Positions 40,382-50,508 of a stretch of 64,000 nucleotides of DNA are shown here, in pieces. Origin of the DNA: Streptomyces regalis. Its GTDB lineage: Bacteria > Actinomycetota > Actinomycetes > Streptomycetales > Streptomycetaceae. Made by a program: the position numbers and the translations under genes. The notes under the pieces are model-generated. The model had not been told where the DNA came from. It made no database searches and saw only the letters and a program-made list of their open reading frames with translations. Every line of letters begins with the position of its first letter. Position 1 is the first letter of the stretch. Location: NCBI RefSeq assembly GCF_001509475.1, contig NZ_LLZG01000364.1, positions 115,595-179,594 on the forward strand, in the 5' to 3' direction.

Positions 40382-41128
40382 GTGGGAGCTGCTGGATACG
40401 ACAAGGGGAAGTCGAAGGCCGATCCGGGCGGAATACTGTCCGGACTGGCCGTGGCCCTCGGCTGTGTGCTGTTCCTCGGCGGGTTCGCCTGGGGAGCGGT
40501 CCTCTACCGGCCGTACACCGTGCCCACCAGTTCGATGGCGCCGACGATCGCCGCGGGCGACCGGGTGCTGGCCCAGCGGGTCGACGGCGGTGAGGTGCGC
40601 CGGGGTGACGTCGTCGTCTTCACCGACAAGACGTGGGTGTCGAATGCCGCCGTCGTCAAGCGTGTGGTCGCCGTCGGCGGGGACACCGTCGCCTGCTGCA
40701 CCGAGGGCAAGCTGACCGTCAACGGCAAGCAGATCGACGAACCGTATCTGGCCAAGGGCAGCCTGGCCGAGATCCAGGACTTCGCGACCGTGACGGTGCC
40801 GAAGGGCAGGCTCTTCCTGCTCGGTGACGAGCGAAGCGGCTCCCTGGACTCCACCGCCCACCTCACGGACGCTGCCAGCGGCACCGTCGCGCGCAGTGCC
40901 GTGTCGGCCCGGGTGGACGCCGTCGTATGGCCCATGAACGGCATGCTGCAGCGCCCCACGGGCTTCGAACAACTCGGCGCGCTGTCGTCGCCGGGGCCGC
41001 TGCGGACGGTCGTCGCGCTGATCGCCGTGGGCGGTGTGCTGGTGCTGGGCGGCGGGGCTTGGGGGCCGATCGCGAACAGGTTGGGCAGGCGCGCCAAGCC
41101 CAGGACGGAGCCCGCGGGTGCCCGCTGA
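40382..41128 (+). CDS. sipZ: Type I signal peptidase (SipZ-like)
   Basis: 248 residues from GTG 40382, with GGGAG at 40372-40376; an in-frame ATG at 40370 lacks a ribosome site and would add four residues. An N-terminal membrane segment (LSGLAVALGCVLFLGGFAWG) precedes the catalytic Ser in TVPTSSMAPTI. The Lys is in AAVVKRVVAVGGD and box E is LGDERSGSLDSTAH. A C-terminal membrane segment (LRTVVALIAVGGVLVLGG) is present. It is separated from sipY by the tandem secreted pair. The last eleven bases overlap the Nudix gene. Confidence 0.9.
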   Translation: MGAAGYDKGKSKADPGGILSGLAVALGCVLFLGGFAWGAVLYRPYTVPTSSMAPTIAAGDRVLAQRVDGGEVRRGDVVVFTDKTWVSNAAVVKRVVAVGGDTVACCTEGKLTVNGKQIDEPYLAKGSLAEIQDFATVTVPKGRLFLLGDERSGSLDSTAHLTDAASGTVARSAVSARVDAVVWPMNGMLQRPTGFEQLGALSSPGPLRTVVALIAVGGVLVLGGGAWGPIANRLGRRAKPRTEPAGAR

Positions 41129-41654
41129 GGCGCCGGGCGTGGGAAACGGGCCGTACGGCGACTCGTACGACGGCGGGTTGCGCAAGGTGGCCAGGGTCGT
41201 CCTGCTCGACCCGCAGGACCGCATCCTGCTCCTGCACGGCCATGAGCCGGAGGACCCGGCCGACGACTGGTGGTTCACCCCGGGCGGCGGCGTCGAGGCG
41301 GACGAGAGCCGGGCGCAAGCCGCGCTGCGGGAACTCGCCGAGGAGACCGGCATCACGGAGGTCGAACTCGGCCCTGTGCTGTGGCGGCGGATGTGCTCCT
41401 TCCCGTTCGCGGGACGCCGCTGGGACCAGGACGAGTGGTACTACCTGGCCCGTACGACACAGACGGCGACCCGGCCCGTGGCGCTCACCGAGCTGGAGCG
41501 GCGCAGCGTCGCCGGAGCGCGCTGGTGGACGTGTCGGGAACTTGCCCGGGCACATGAGACGGTGTATCCGACCAGACTCGCCGAGCTGCTGTGCACACTG
41601 CTCGACGAAGGTCCCCCCGCCGGGCCCGTGACCCTTGACCCCGAAATTGTCTAG
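41118..41654 (+). CDS. Nudix hydrolase
   Basis: 178 residues from GTG 41118, overlapping sipZ; a second GTG at 41139 would shorten it by seven residues. The Nudix box is GGGVEADESRAQAALRELAEETG at about residues 56-78 and matches Gx5Ex7REUxEExGU with all catalytic glutamates. Nudix enzymes hydrolyse nucleoside diphosphates linked to another moiety; the substrate here is unknown. Tryptophan-rich flanks (DDWWFTPGG, RWDQDEWYYLAR) are typical of this actinobacterial group encoded after the sip cluster. Confidence 0.9.
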   Translation: MPAEAPGVGNGPYGDSYDGGLRKVARVVLLDPQDRILLLHGHEPEDPADDWWFTPGGGVEADESRAQAALRELAEETGITEVELGPVLWRRMCSFPFAGRRWDQDEWYYLARTTQTATRPVALTELERRSVAGARWWTCRELARAHETVYPTRLAELLCTLLDEGPPAGPVTLDPEIV

Positions 41655-41710
41655 GTGCTGACGGGACTGGCGCACAATGGTGGGATCGCACGGCTGAAGG
41701 GGAACATGCC

Positions 41711-42019
41711 ATGAGCGCCGAGGACCTCGAGAAGTACGAGACCGAGATGGAGCTCAAGCTCTATCGGGAGTACCGCGATGTCGTCGGTCTGTTCAAGTAT
41801 GTGATCGAGACCGAGCGGCGCTTCTACCTGACCAACGATTACGAGATGCAGGTGCACTCGGTTCAGGGTGAGGTGTTCTTCGAGGTGTCCATGGCGGATG
41901 CCTGGGTGTGGGACATGTATCGGCCGGCGCGGTTCGTGAAGCAGGTTCGCGTACTCACGTTCAAGGACGTGAACATCGAGGAGCTGAACAAGAGCGATCT
42001 GGAGCTTCCGGGCGGGTGA
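41711..42019 (+). CDS. DUF2469 family protein
   Basis: 102 residues from ATG 41711. The whole protein matches the short acidic actinobacterial family DUF2469 (EDLEKYETEMELKLYREYRD, YEMQVHSVQGEVFFEVSMAD). It is invariably near the signal peptidase, yraN and rplS region in actinobacteria. No function is known; no membrane segment or metal motif is visible. High conservation suggests a core role. Confidence 0.88.
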   Translation: MSAEDLEKYETEMELKLYREYRDVVGLFKYVIETERRFYLTNDYEMQVHSVQGEVFFEVSMADAWVWDMYRPARFVKQVRVLTFKDVNIEELNKSDLELPGG

Positions 42020-42146
42020 TGCGCGGTGACGTTCGGTGACTTTCACCCGCAGGGGTGAGGAAGTTATCCACAGTCGCGGACTTGTCCACCAAGATCCAAT
42101 AGCTCGCTGAAGCGGTCTCATTGTTGGCGCCGGAGGTGGTGCCGAC

Positions 42147-42509
42147 ATGAACGCACGCAGTGCACTCGGCAGGTACGGCGAGGAACTGGCCGCCCGGCGG
42201 CTGGTCGAGGCCGGGATGACGGTTCTGGAGCGCAACTGGCGCTGTGGCAGGACCGGAGAGATCGACATTGTCGCCAGGGACGGCGACATGGTGGTCGTCT
42301 GTGAGGTAAAGACCCGCAGGACCGGTGGCTACGAGCATCCGATGGCCGCAGTCACGCCCGAGAAGGCACAGCGTCTGCGAGGCCTCGCGGAACGCTGGAT
42401 CCACGCGCACGGAGGGGCTCCACCCGGAGGCGTCCGTATCGACCTGGTCGGCATCGTCCTGCCCGACCGTGGCGCGCCCGTGGTCGAGCACGCGCGGGGG
42501 GTGGCCTGA
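42147..42509 (+). CDS. yraN: YraN family (UPF0102) nuclease-like protein
   Basis: 120 residues from ATG 42147. It starts with [20 protein letters not shown] and carries the nuclease-fold core [20 protein letters not shown], that is E-x-D ... ExK as in Holliday-junction resolvase-like folds. The biochemical role is not established. One base separates its stop from the comM start, and the yraN-comM-dprA order is conserved in actinobacteria. Confidence 0.9.
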   Translation: MNARSALGRYGEELAARRLVEAGMTVLERNWRCGRTGEIDIVARDGDMVVVCEVKTRRTGGYEHPMAAVTPEKAQRLRGLAERWIHAHGGAPPGGVRIDLVGIVLPDRGAPVVEHARGVA

Positions 42510-42510
42510 C

Positions 42511-44136
42511 ATGGGGTTCGCGCGTACATGCTCGGTGGCCCTGGTGGGCGTCGAGGGGGTCGTGGTCGAGGTCCAGGCGGACCTGGAGCCGGGGGTGGCG
42601 GCGTTCACCCTGGTGGGGCTGCCGGACAAGAGCCTGTCGGAGAGCCGGGACCGGGTTCGGGCGGCCGTCGTGAACTCCGGAGGGGAGTGGCCGCAGAAGA
42701 AGCTCACCGTCGGGCTCAGCCCGGCATCGGTGCCCAAGGCGGGCAGCGGTTTCGATCTGGCCGTCGCCTGCGCCGTCCTCGGTGCCGCCGAGCGGATCGA
42801 CCCGCAGGTTCTCGCGGACATCGTGATGATCGGAGAACTCGGCCTGGACGGACGGGTGCGCCCCGTCCGGGGCATCCTGCCCGCCGTGCTGGCCGCGGCC
42901 GACGCCGGGTACGAGCAGGTGGTCGTCCCGGAATGCGCCGTGGCCGAGGCCTCGCTGGTGCCGGGTGTGTCCGTCCTGGGAGTGCGCAGCCTGCGCCAGC
43001 TGATCGCCGTCCTCACGGACGAACCCGTGCCCGACGAGGAACCCGATGACCTGAGCCGGCCGGATCCGCTGCTCGCGGGTCTGCGGGTGCCCGGGACGGG
43101 TGCGGCCACGGGCATCCACAGCATGGGAGCCGCCCAGCCCGACCATGGACACGACCTGGCCGATGTGGTGGGCCAGATGTCGGCGCGTACGGCCGTGGAG
43201 GTCGCCGCGGCAGGCGGGCATCACCTGTTCCTGGAGGGACCGCCCGGCGCCGGCAAGACGATGCTCGCGGAGCGGCTGCCGGCCATCCTGCCCCGGCTCG
43301 GCAGGGAGGAGTCGCTGGAGGTCACGGCGGTGCACTCGGTGGCGGGGCTGCTGCCGCCGGGCAAGCCCATGATCGACGTGGCCCCCTACTGCGCCCCGCA
43401 CCACTCGGCGACGATGCAGGCACTTGTCGGCGGGGGACCCGGCATCGCGCGACCCGGCGCGGTGTCGCTCTCCCACCGGGGTGTCCTCTTCCTGGACGAG
43501 ACGCCGGAGTTCAGCAGCCAGGCCCTCGACGCCCTGCGGCAGCCCCTGGAAGCCGGGCACGTCGTCATCGCGCGCAGCGCGGGCGTGGTGCGCTTCCCGG
43601 CGAAGTTCCTGATGGTGCTGGCGGCCAATCCCTGCCCCTGCGGCCGCTTCTCCCAGACGGACGACATGTGCGAGTGCCCGCCCTCCGTGATCCGCCGCTA
43701 TCAGGCCCGACTGTCCGGGCCGCTGCTGGACCGGGTCGACCTCCGGGTGGAGGTGGACCGTGTCACGCGCGCCCAGCTGACCGAGCGTGGGGCACGGGGC
43801 GAGTCCACCGCGACGGTCGCAGATCGGGTGCGGGCAGCCCGGGAGCGGGCGTCGGCCCGGCTCTCCGGTACCCCGTGGCGGACCAACAGCGAGATCCCCG
43901 GACGTGAGCTGCGCAGCCGTTGGTACGCCTCGATCGGAGCCATGGACGAGGCGGAACGGAATCTGGAGCGCGGCGTACTGACCGCCCGCGGGCTCGACCG
44001 CGTCCTGCGCGTCGCCTGGACCGTCGCCGACCTCGTCGGCCACGACCGGCCCGACGCGACGGACGTCGCCCTGGCACTGCAACTGCGCACCGGTGTGCCG
44101 CGGGGCGTGCCCATGGCCATCGGGGCGCTGATGTGA
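42511..44136 (+). CDS. comM: ComM-like Mg-chelatase-family AAA+ helicase
   Basis: 541 residues from ATG 42511. ComM is a hexameric helicase that extends branch migration in natural transformation where studied. The N-terminal domain (GFARTCSVALVGVEGVVVEV) precedes the AAA module: Walker A GPPGAGKTM, Walker B GVLFLDETPEF, the C-rich NPCPCGRFSQTDDMCECPP insert with zinc-like cysteines, and sensor RYQARLSGPLLDRVDL. Domain order and length are typical. In Streptomyces, natural transformation is not established, so a recombination role is more cautious. Its last four bases overlap dprA. Confidence 0.93.
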   Translation: MGFARTCSVALVGVEGVVVEVQADLEPGVAAFTLVGLPDKSLSESRDRVRAAVVNSGGEWPQKKLTVGLSPASVPKAGSGFDLAVACAVLGAAERIDPQVLADIVMIGELGLDGRVRPVRGILPAVLAAADAGYEQVVVPECAVAEASLVPGVSVLGVRSLRQLIAVLTDEPVPDEEPDDLSRPDPLLAGLRVPGTGAATGIHSMGAAQPDHGHDLADVVGQMSARTAVEVAAAGGHHLFLEGPPGAGKTMLAERLPAILPRLGREESLEVTAVHSVAGLLPPGKPMIDVAPYCAPHHSATMQALVGGGPGIARPGAVSLSHRGVLFLDETPEFSSQALDALRQPLEAGHVVIARSAGVVRFPAKFLMVLAANPCPCGRFSQTDDMCECPPSVIRRYQARLSGPLLDRVDLRVEVDRVTRAQLTERGARGESTATVADRVRAARERASARLSGTPWRTNSEIPGRELRSRWYASIGAMDEAERNLERGVLTARGLDRVLRVAWTVADLVGHDRPDATDVALALQLRTGVPRGVPMAIGALM

Positions 44137-45293
44137 ACGGCAGCGAGGCGGCGGACGACGAGCTGCTCGGCCGGGTCTTTCTCGGTCGGGTCGTCGAGCC
44201 CGGTGACGAGGTGGCCGGGCGGTGGGTGCGGGAGTACGGGGTGGGGGAAGTGGTGCGGCGGTTGCGGGAGGGGGTGGAGCCCTTGCCGGGCGTGAGTTAC
44301 AAGCGGTGGGACGGGTTACGGGCTCGGGCGGTGAGGACCGAGCCCGGACATGACCTTGCCCTCGCCCGGGAGGCCGGGGTGCGGTTTCTGCGTCCGGGGG
44401 ACGCCGAGTGGCCGGGGCAGCTCGACGATCTGGGGGACGCCCGGCCCCTCGGGCTGTGGGTGCGGGGGCGGGCCAGCCTGCGGATGTGGGCGTTGCGGTC
44501 CGTGGCCGTCGTCGGTGCGCGGGCCTGTACCGAGTACGGGGCGTACATGGCGGCCACACTCGCCGGCGGGCTTGCCGAGCGGGGCTGGGTGGTCGTGTCC
44601 GGCGGCGCCTATGGGGTCGACGGTGCCGCTCATCGGGGTGCCCTGGGGGCCGGCGGGGCCACCGTCGCCGTGCTTGCCTGCGGAGTCGACCGTCCCTATC
44701 CGCGCGGGCACACCCAGCTGATCAACAGGATCGGGGAACAAGGGCTTGTGATCGGGGAGCTGCCGCCGGGGGACCATCCGACGCCCAGCAGGTTCATCGT
44801 GCGGAACCGGGTGATCGCGGCGCTGACCCGGGGCACGGTGGTCGTGGAGGCCGCCCACCGCAGCGGGTCGCTGGTCACCGCTCGGGCGGCACAGCGGTTG
44901 GGACGTCACACGATGGGGGTCCCCGGCCCGGCCACCAGTGGGCTCTCCGCAGGCGTGCACGAGCTCCTGCGCGGGGACGCCGTGCTGGTCACCGATGCCA
45001 CCGAGGTCGTCGAGCTCGTGGGCGACATGGGGGAGCTGGCGCCCGAGCGGCGTGGGCCCGTCCTGCCGCGCGATCTGCTGGAGCCGGGGGCGCGCAGAGT
45101 CCTGGCCGCGCTGCCCGGCCGTCGCGCCGCGCCGGTGGACGAGGTCGCACGCGGCGCGCAGACCAGCGAGGACGACGCGATCGCGAGACTGTACGAACTC
45201 CGCTCACTTGGTTACGTCGAACGACACGGCGACGGCTGGAAGTTGACACGCCAGGCGATGATCTCTGTTCGCGCCGGTCGGAGCCGATGTTGA
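44133..45293 (+). CDS. dprA: DNA-processing protein DprA
   Basis: DprA protects incoming single-stranded DNA and loads RecA. The protein is 386 residues from GTG 44133, overlapping comM. The Rossmann-like core has VAVVGARACTEYGAYMAATL, WVVVSGGAYGVDGAAHRGAL and the family signature SRFIVRNRVIAALTRGTVVV. An N-terminal HhH/SAM-like region and a C-terminal winged-helix (RRAAPVDEVARGAQTSEDDA) are present. The protein appears complete. It lies upstream of whiG as in other streptomycetes, with a 307-base gap. Confidence 0.92.
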   Translation: MNGSEAADDELLGRVFLGRVVEPGDEVAGRWVREYGVGEVVRRLREGVEPLPGVSYKRWDGLRARAVRTEPGHDLALAREAGVRFLRPGDAEWPGQLDDLGDARPLGLWVRGRASLRMWALRSVAVVGARACTEYGAYMAATLAGGLAERGWVVVSGGAYGVDGAAHRGALGAGGATVAVLACGVDRPYPRGHTQLINRIGEQGLVIGELPPGDHPTPSRFIVRNRVIAALTRGTVVVEAAHRSGSLVTARAAQRLGRHTMGVPGPATSGLSAGVHELLRGDAVLVTDATEVVELVGDMGELAPERRGPVLPRDLLEPGARRVLAALPGRRAAPVDEVARGAQTSEDDAIARLYELRSLGYVERHGDGWKLTRQAMISVRAGRSRC

Positions 45294-45600
45294 CCGAGCG
45301 TGTTCGGCCGTACGGGGGAACACGGACGCCCTTGTGAATTCCCCCAGTTGGGGTGTTCGGGTGATCACGTAGAGCGATCGATATGACCTGGCGGGGCGTC
45401 CAGCGGAACGTATCTGCGTACGGCTTGCGCTCCGCCCTTCGCGCACCGCGACACTTCAGTCACGCTACGCTCACGAGGATTCCGGCGCAGACCGGCACCT
45501 CGACACCGGAAGGTCCCCAGAACGGCACCAGCGCGACAACAGACCGACAGCTCCCCCAAAAAGCACCCCCATTTCACGGCAGAACGGCACAAGGCAACGA
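45294..45600. other. Intergenic region upstream of whiG
   Basis: No gene is supported. Bases about 45340-45362 contain a small inverted repeat (CCCCAGTTGGGG). The region must hold the whiG promoter, but I could not pick a convincing -10/-35 pair. Confidence 0.5.
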
Positions 45601-46443
45601 ATGCCCCAGCACACCTCCGGGTCCGACCGGGCGGCGATCCCCCCAGCCGCCCGTGACGGTGGCAGCGTGCGACCGCCCGCTCCCTCGACGCTCGACGAGC
45701 TGTGGCGGTCGTACAAGGCGACGGGGGACGAGCGGTTGCGCGAGCAGCTGATCCTGCACTATTCGCCGCTCGTCAAGTACGTGGCGGGCCGGGTGAGCGT
45801 CGGCCTGCCGCCCAATGTGGAGCAGGCGGACTTCGTGTCGTCGGGGGTGTTCGGGCTGATCGACGCGATCGAGAAGTTCGACATCGACCGGGAGATCAAG
45901 TTCGAGACGTACGCGATCACCCGGATCCGCGGCGCGATGATCGACGAGCTCAGGGCGCTGGACTGGATTCCGCGGTCGGTGCGGCAGAAGGCGCGGAACG
46001 TGGAGCGGGCGTACGCCACGCTGGAGGCGCGGCTGCGGCGGACGCCGACGGAGGCGGAGGTGGCCGCCGAGATGGGGATCGCGGTGGACGAACTCCACGC
46101 GGTCTTCAGCCAGTTGTCGCTGGCCAACGTGGTGGCACTGGAGGAGTTGCTGCACGGCGGCGGTGAGGGCGGCGACGGGCTGAGCGTCATGGACACGCTG
46201 GAGGACACGGCCGCGGACAATCCGGTGGAGGTGGCCGAGGACCGGGAACTGCGGCGGTTTCTGGCGCGGGCGATCAACACGTTGCCCGAGCGGGAGAAGA
46301 CCGTGGTGACGCTGTACTACTACGAGGGGCTGACGCTGGCCGAGATCGGGAACGTGCTGGGGGTGACCGAGAGCCGGGTGAGTCAGATCCACACCAAGTC
46401 CGTGCTGCAGCTGCGGGCGAAACTGGCCGGCTTCGGGCGTTGA
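45601..46443 (+). CDS. whiG: RNA polymerase sigma factor WhiG (FliA family)
   Basis: 280 residues from ATG 45601. WhiG commits Streptomyces aerial hyphae to sporulation by transcribing whiH and whiI, and is inhibited by the anti-sigma factor RsiG with c-di-GMP (recalled knowledge). Region 2 includes [20 protein letters not shown] and [20 protein letters not shown]. Region 3 includes [14 protein letters not shown], and region 4 includes [20 protein letters not shown] and the helix-turn-helix [19 protein letters not shown]. All regions are complete and length is standard. Confidence 0.96.
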   Translation: MPQHTSGSDRAAIPPAARDGGSVRPPAPSTLDELWRSYKATGDERLREQLILHYSPLVKYVAGRVSVGLPPNVEQADFVSSGVFGLIDAIEKFDIDREIKFETYAITRIRGAMIDELRALDWIPRSVRQKARNVERAYATLEARLRRTPTEAEVAAEMGIAVDELHAVFSQLSLANVVALEELLHGGGEGGDGLSVMDTLEDTAADNPVEVAEDRELRRFLARAINTLPEREKTVVTLYYYEGLTLAEIGNVLGVTESRVSQIHTKSVLQLRAKLAGFGR

Positions 46444-46514
46444 CCTGGCGTGACGCGGGTGGGGTTCTGCGGAGACACTCCCGTCGGGGGTGGCGCGTCC
46501 GTAAAGTGGTTGAC

Positions 46515-47096
46515 GTGCCAAGGATTCGAGCGGCCTCCGTGGCCGAGCACCGGTCGATGCAGCGAGCCGCCCTGCTGGACGCGGCTCGTTCCCTGTTGTC
46601 CGAGGGCGGGACGGAGGCGCTGACCTTCCCGGCTCTCGCCGAGCGGACAGGGCTCGCGCGCTCGTCCGTGTACGAGTACTTCCGGTCACGGGCTGCCGTG
46701 GTGGAGGAGCTGTGCGAGGTCGACTTTCCCGTGTGGGCCGCGGAGGTTTCGGCGGCCATGGAGCGGGAGTCGACGGCCGAGGGCAAGGTCGAGGCGTATG
46801 TGCGGCAGCAGCTCGCGCTGGTCGGGGACCGGCGGCATCGGGCCGTGGTGGCGATCTCCGCGAGTGAGCTGGACGCGGGGGCTCGGGAGAAGATCCGGGC
46901 GGCTCACGGCGGGCTGGTCGCGATGATCGTCGAGGCGCTGCGGGAGATGGGGCACGGGGAGCCTCGGCTGGCGGCGATGCTGTTGCAGGGCGTCGTGGAT
47001 GCGGCTGTGCGGCGGATTGAGCTGGGGGCGGCGGAGGAGCCTGCGGCGATTACGGATGCGGCTGTAGCCATGGCGTTGAGGGGCGTTCAGGGCTGA
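46515..47096 (+). CDS. TetR-family transcriptional regulator
   Basis: 193 residues from GTG 46515 (MPRIRAASVAEHRSMQRAAL). The N-terminal helix-turn-helix is at about residues 20-55 (LLDAARSLLSEGGTEALTFP, ALAERTGLARSSVYEYFRSR). The C-terminal ligand-binding domain is not informative. It follows whiG by 71 bases in the same orientation and may be cotranscribed in part. The target and ligand are unknown; there is no obvious palindrome in the short spacer. Confidence 0.9.
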   Translation: MPRIRAASVAEHRSMQRAALLDAARSLLSEGGTEALTFPALAERTGLARSSVYEYFRSRAAVVEELCEVDFPVWAAEVSAAMERESTAEGKVEAYVRQQLALVGDRRHRAVVAISASELDAGAREKIRAAHGGLVAMIVEALREMGHGEPRLAAMLLQGVVDAAVRRIELGAAEEPAAITDAAVAMALRGVQG

Positions 47097-47507
47097 GCCC
47101 GGTGAGGGCCGGGCGCAGGTGGGTTGCGCTGCCCGGTGCCGGTGGGCGCCCGGCGTTGGGGCTGGCGCTGGGGCCGGGGCGTGGCGCAGCCCGGCACTGA
47201 CGGGGTGCCGCCCTTCTTTGGGTCGGGAGCCGCCCTAGGGCCTCTGGCAATTCCCGCCTGCCCCGTGGCGTCCGGCACGCACTCCCCCAGAGGGGGACCC
47301 CAGCCGCGTTGCCGAACCGCCCACGTGGCTCCCTCCATCAAGGGCGCTCCGGCGCCTTGCGATCGCAAGCTCCCCACGCTCGAACAACCTTGCGTGGGGG
47401 ACCTCAATGACGCCGCGGGGCCCGCCCTGCGGGCGGACGACGGCAATTGTCAGGCAGGCCCTGGGCGGCACGACTGCCCGCGGACTGCGCGCCCGCAACT
47501 CGGGCGG
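47097..47507. other. Intergenic region between the TetR gene and the M23 peptidase
   Basis: No gene is supported in these 411 bases. It holds two inverted-repeat elements: ACTCCCCCAGAGGGGGACCCC around 47281-47301, related to the palindromic repeat family elsewhere in the window, and CCCCACGCTCG with GCGTGGGG around 47372-47398. Open frames here are short and inconsistent with coding bias. Confidence 0.5.
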
Positions 47508-48137
47508 CTACGACGGCAACGGCACCCCCAGTACCGGCAGCAGCCTCGACGGCCCCCTGTGCAGCAGCCACGGCGGCAGGAGTGACAGCGGATCCAGGTA
47601 CGCCTCGCCTCTCCGTAGACCCCAGTGCACGCACGTCCCCGTGCAGTGCGAGCCACTCGCCTCCACCGTCCCCACGACCTCCCCCGCCTCCACCTCGTCA
47701 CCCTTCTTCGCCGACGCCCGCACCGGCTCATACGTCGCCCGCAGCGGCGGATCCCCCGTCCCCGTCAGCTCCACCGACACGACCCCCTTGCCCGCCACCC
47801 GGCCCGCGAAGGACACCCGCCCCGCGGCCACAGCCCGTACCGGTGCTCCGGCCGGGGCGGCGAGGTCCACGCCCCGGTGGCCGCGGCCGTACGGTGTCGC
47901 CGGGGGTTCCCAGCCGCGGAGGATCGGGGGACGTACCCCCACGGGCCACGCTCGGCCGACCGTGGGCAACGCAGGGTCCGGGGCCGGTGGGGCGGGCGCG
48001 CTCGTGGCGGTCTTGGTCAGTCGTGGGGCCGGTGTCAGCAGGACGGTCGCCGTCAGGAGCAGCAGCAACACCAGCCGCCCGCATGTCCTTGCCGTCCTCG
48101 CGCATCGCATCTCTCGCATGCCGGAACCGTCGCGCAT
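47508..48137 (-). CDS. Secreted M23-family metallopeptidase
   Basis: 209 residues with an N-terminal signal or anchor segment ([20 protein letters not shown], about 19-38). The mature domain carries the M23 zinc ligands in [20 protein letters not shown] (HxxxD) and [20 protein letters not shown] (His before Trp-Gly). M23 enzymes cleave peptidoglycan cross-links; LytM-like members can be regulatory. The HxH usually seen at the second site reads VHWG here with one histidine visible, so activity should be treated as probable. It is divergent from rpsB. Confidence 0.85.
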   Translation of the reverse strand: MRDGSGMREMRCARTARTCGRLVLLLLLTATVLLTPAPRLTKTATSAPAPPAPDPALPTVGRAWPVGVRPPILRGWEPPATPYGRGHRGVDLAAPAGAPVRAVAAGRVSFAGRVAGKGVVSVELTGTGDPPLRATYEPVRASAKKGDEVEAGEVVGTVEASGSHCTGTCVHWGLRRGEAYLDPLSLLPPWLLHRGPSRLLPVLGVPLPS

Positions 48138-48390
48138 CCGCGAGGATCATGGCCGGGATCTGTGGATAACTCCCGGGTTGTGGACAGCGGCGTCACCCGG
48201 GGCCCCGCGGGTCCCGTACACTTCTTCTGGCGATCCGGGTCACCGGGTCGACTTCGCACGCCCCGATACGACAACCGGAAACGGTCCGTATCAGCGCCCC
48301 TCGGTCCTTCGTGGCACGGCGCATGTGGGCGTCAGGCGCGAGTGCCCACCGGCACCCGCGGTACAACCGAGAAACTCAAGGAGAACGGCC

Positions 48391-49299
48391 ATGGCCGTCG
48401 TCACGATGCGGGAGCTGCTGGAAAGCGGCGTCCACTTCGGTCACCAGACCCGTCGCTGGAACCCGAAGATGAAGCGCTTCATCTTCACCGAGCGCAACGG
48501 CATCTACATCATCGACCTGCTCCAGTCGCTGTCGTACATCGACCGCGCCTACGAGTTCGTCAAGGAGACCGTCGCCCACGGCGGCACGGTCATGTTCGTC
48601 GGCACGAAGAAGCAGGCGCAGGAGGCCATCGCCGAGCAGGCCACCCGCGTCGGCATGCCTTACGTCAACCAGCGCTGGCTGGGCGGCATGCTCACCAACT
48701 TCTCGACCGTCTACAAGCGTCTGCAGCGCCTCAAGGAGCTCGAGCAGATCGACTTCGAGGACGTCGCCGCTTCGGGTCTGACCAAGAAGGAGCTTCTCGT
48801 GCTCTCGCGCGAGAAGGCCAAGCTGGAGAAGACCCTCGGTGGTATCCGCGAGATGCAGAAGGTGCCCAGCGCCGTCTGGATCGTGGACACCAAGAAGGAG
48901 CACATCGCGGTCGGTGAGGCCCGGAAGCTCAACATCCCGGTCGTCGCCATCCTCGACACCAACTGCGACCCCGACGAGGTCGACTACAAGATCCCGGGCA
49001 ACGACGACGCGATCCGCTCCGTCACCCTGCTCACCCGTGTGATCGCCGACGCCGTCGCCGAGGGCCTCATCTCCCGCTCTCGCGTCGCCACCGGTGACAA
49101 GGGTGAGAAGGCTGCGGGCGAGCCGCTCGCCGAGTGGGAGCGCGACCTGCTCGAGGGTGAGAAGAAGGCCGACGAGGCCCCGGCCGCCGCCGAGGCCCCG
49201 GCTGCTGAGGCTCCGGCCGCCGAGGCCCCCGCCGCCGAGGCTCCCGCTGCTGAGGCTCCGGCCGCTGAGGCTCCGGCCGCCGAGGGCGAGCAGGCCTGA
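48391..49299 (+). CDS. rpsB: 30S ribosomal protein uS2
   Basis: 302 residues from ATG 48391 ([20 protein letters not shown]) with AAGGAGA upstream. The uS2 fold spans to about residue 255, including [20 protein letters not shown] and [22 protein letters not shown]-terminal extension holds about seven tandem APAAE pentapeptides, encoded by GC-rich repeats. This A/P/E tail is longer than in E. coli and probably disordered. It precedes tsf, the usual rpsB-tsf pair. Confidence 0.96.
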   Translation: MAVVTMRELLESGVHFGHQTRRWNPKMKRFIFTERNGIYIIDLLQSLSYIDRAYEFVKETVAHGGTVMFVGTKKQAQEAIAEQATRVGMPYVNQRWLGGMLTNFSTVYKRLQRLKELEQIDFEDVAASGLTKKELLVLSREKAKLEKTLGGIREMQKVPSAVWIVDTKKEHIAVGEARKLNIPVVAILDTNCDPDEVDYKIPGNDDAIRSVTLLTRVIADAVAEGLISRSRVATGDKGEKAAGEPLAEWERDLLEGEKKADEAPAAAEAPAAEAPAAEAPAAEAPAAEAPAAEAPAAEGEQA

Positions 49300-49476
49300 C
49301 ACCGTCAGCGTTGACGGCGGGAGCGGTACTGCAGCCAGCAGCGCCTCCGGCGCGGTGAAGTCCGCTCCCGTCGTTCACCCGTAGGTCGACGAAAGGTCAG
49401 CGGCTTCCGTCTTCATGGGGGCCGCAGACCCCGTAGATCTTCGATCTTCCAGACTTCGAGAAAGATTCACAGACTC

Positions 49477-50313
49477 ATGGCGAACTACACCGCCGCTGAC
49501 GTCAAGAAGCTCCGCGAGCTCACCGGCGCCGGCATGATGGACTGCAAGAAGGCGCTGGACGAGGCCGAGGGCAACGTGGAGAAGGCCGTCGAGGCGCTCC
49601 GCATCAAGGGCCAGAAGGGCGTCGCCAAGCGCGAGGGCCGCTCCGCCGAGAACGGCGCCGTGGTCTCGATCATCGCCGACGACAACTCCTCCGGTGTCCT
49701 CGTCGAGCTGAAGTGCGAGACGGACTTCGTCGCCAAGGGCGAGAAGTTCCAGGCCGTCGCGAACGCGATCGCCGAGCACGTCGCCAAGACCTCCCCGGCC
49801 GACATCGAGGCCCTGCTCGCCTCCGAGATCGAGGCCGGCAAGACCGTCCAGGCGTTCGTGGACGAGGCCAACGCCAACCTCGGCGAGAAGATCGTGCTGG
49901 ACCGCTTCGCGCAGTTCGCCGACGGCTTCGTGATCGCGTACATGCACCGCACGATGCCCGACCTGCCCCCGCAGATCGGTGTCCTCGTCGAGCTGGACAA
50001 GCCGAACGCCGAGGTCGCCAAGGGCGTCGCCCAGCACATCGCCGCCTTCGCGCCGAAGTACCTCTCCAAGGACGACGTGCCGGCCGAGGTCGTCGAGTCC
50101 GAGCGCCGCGTCGCCGAGGAGACCACCCGCGCCGAGGGCAAGCCCGAGGCCGCCCTGCCGAAGATCGTCGAGGGTCGCCTCAACGGCTTCTTCAAGGACG
50201 CCACGCTGCTCGGTCAGCCGTACGCGCTCGACAACAAGAAGTCCGTCCAGAAGGTTCTGGACGAGGCCGGTGTCACCCTGAAGCGCTTCTCGCGCATCAA
50301 GGTCGGCATCTGA
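49477..50313 (+). CDS. tsf: Elongation factor Ts
   Basis: EF-Ts exchanges GDP for GTP on EF-Tu. The 278-residue protein starts at ATG 49477 ([20 protein letters not shown]). The N-terminal UBA-like domain, [20 protein letters not shown], and the TDF motif ([12 protein letters not shown]) that contacts EF-Tu are intact. The dimerisation subdomain follows ([20 protein letters not shown]). A 177-base spacer separates it from rpsB. A hairpin follows the stop before pyrH. Confidence 0.96.
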   Translation: MANYTAADVKKLRELTGAGMMDCKKALDEAEGNVEKAVEALRIKGQKGVAKREGRSAENGAVVSIIADDNSSGVLVELKCETDFVAKGEKFQAVANAIAEHVAKTSPADIEALLASEIEAGKTVQAFVDEANANLGEKIVLDRFAQFADGFVIAYMHRTMPDLPPQIGVLVELDKPNAEVAKGVAQHIAAFAPKYLSKDDVPAEVVESERRVAEETTRAEGKPEAALPKIVEGRLNGFFKDATLLGQPYALDNKKSVQKVLDEAGVTLKRFSRIKVGI

Positions 50314-50420
50314 GTCCGTACCGCGATCGACGCCCGACCCCGATAGGGTCGGAGGCAGCCGTCCGCGGACGCCGTCACCACACACGCGCGCGTGACGGAC
50401 GACAGCAGATCTGACGAGGA

Positions 50421-50474
50421 GGCCATTGCCGCGCATGGGATGCGAAACACGCCCCCATCGGCAATGGCCTTCTT
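50421..50474 (+). terminator. Hairpin between tsf and pyrH
   Basis: GGCCATTGCCG (50421-50431) pairs with CGGCAATGGCC (50459-50469), with inner CATGGG/CCCATCG pairing, followed by TTCTTC. It acts as a terminator or partial attenuator 40 bases before pyrH. Confidence 0.7.
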
Positions 50475-50508
50475 CGTATGTGCACCACGTAACAAAGGCG
50501 GGATCTCG

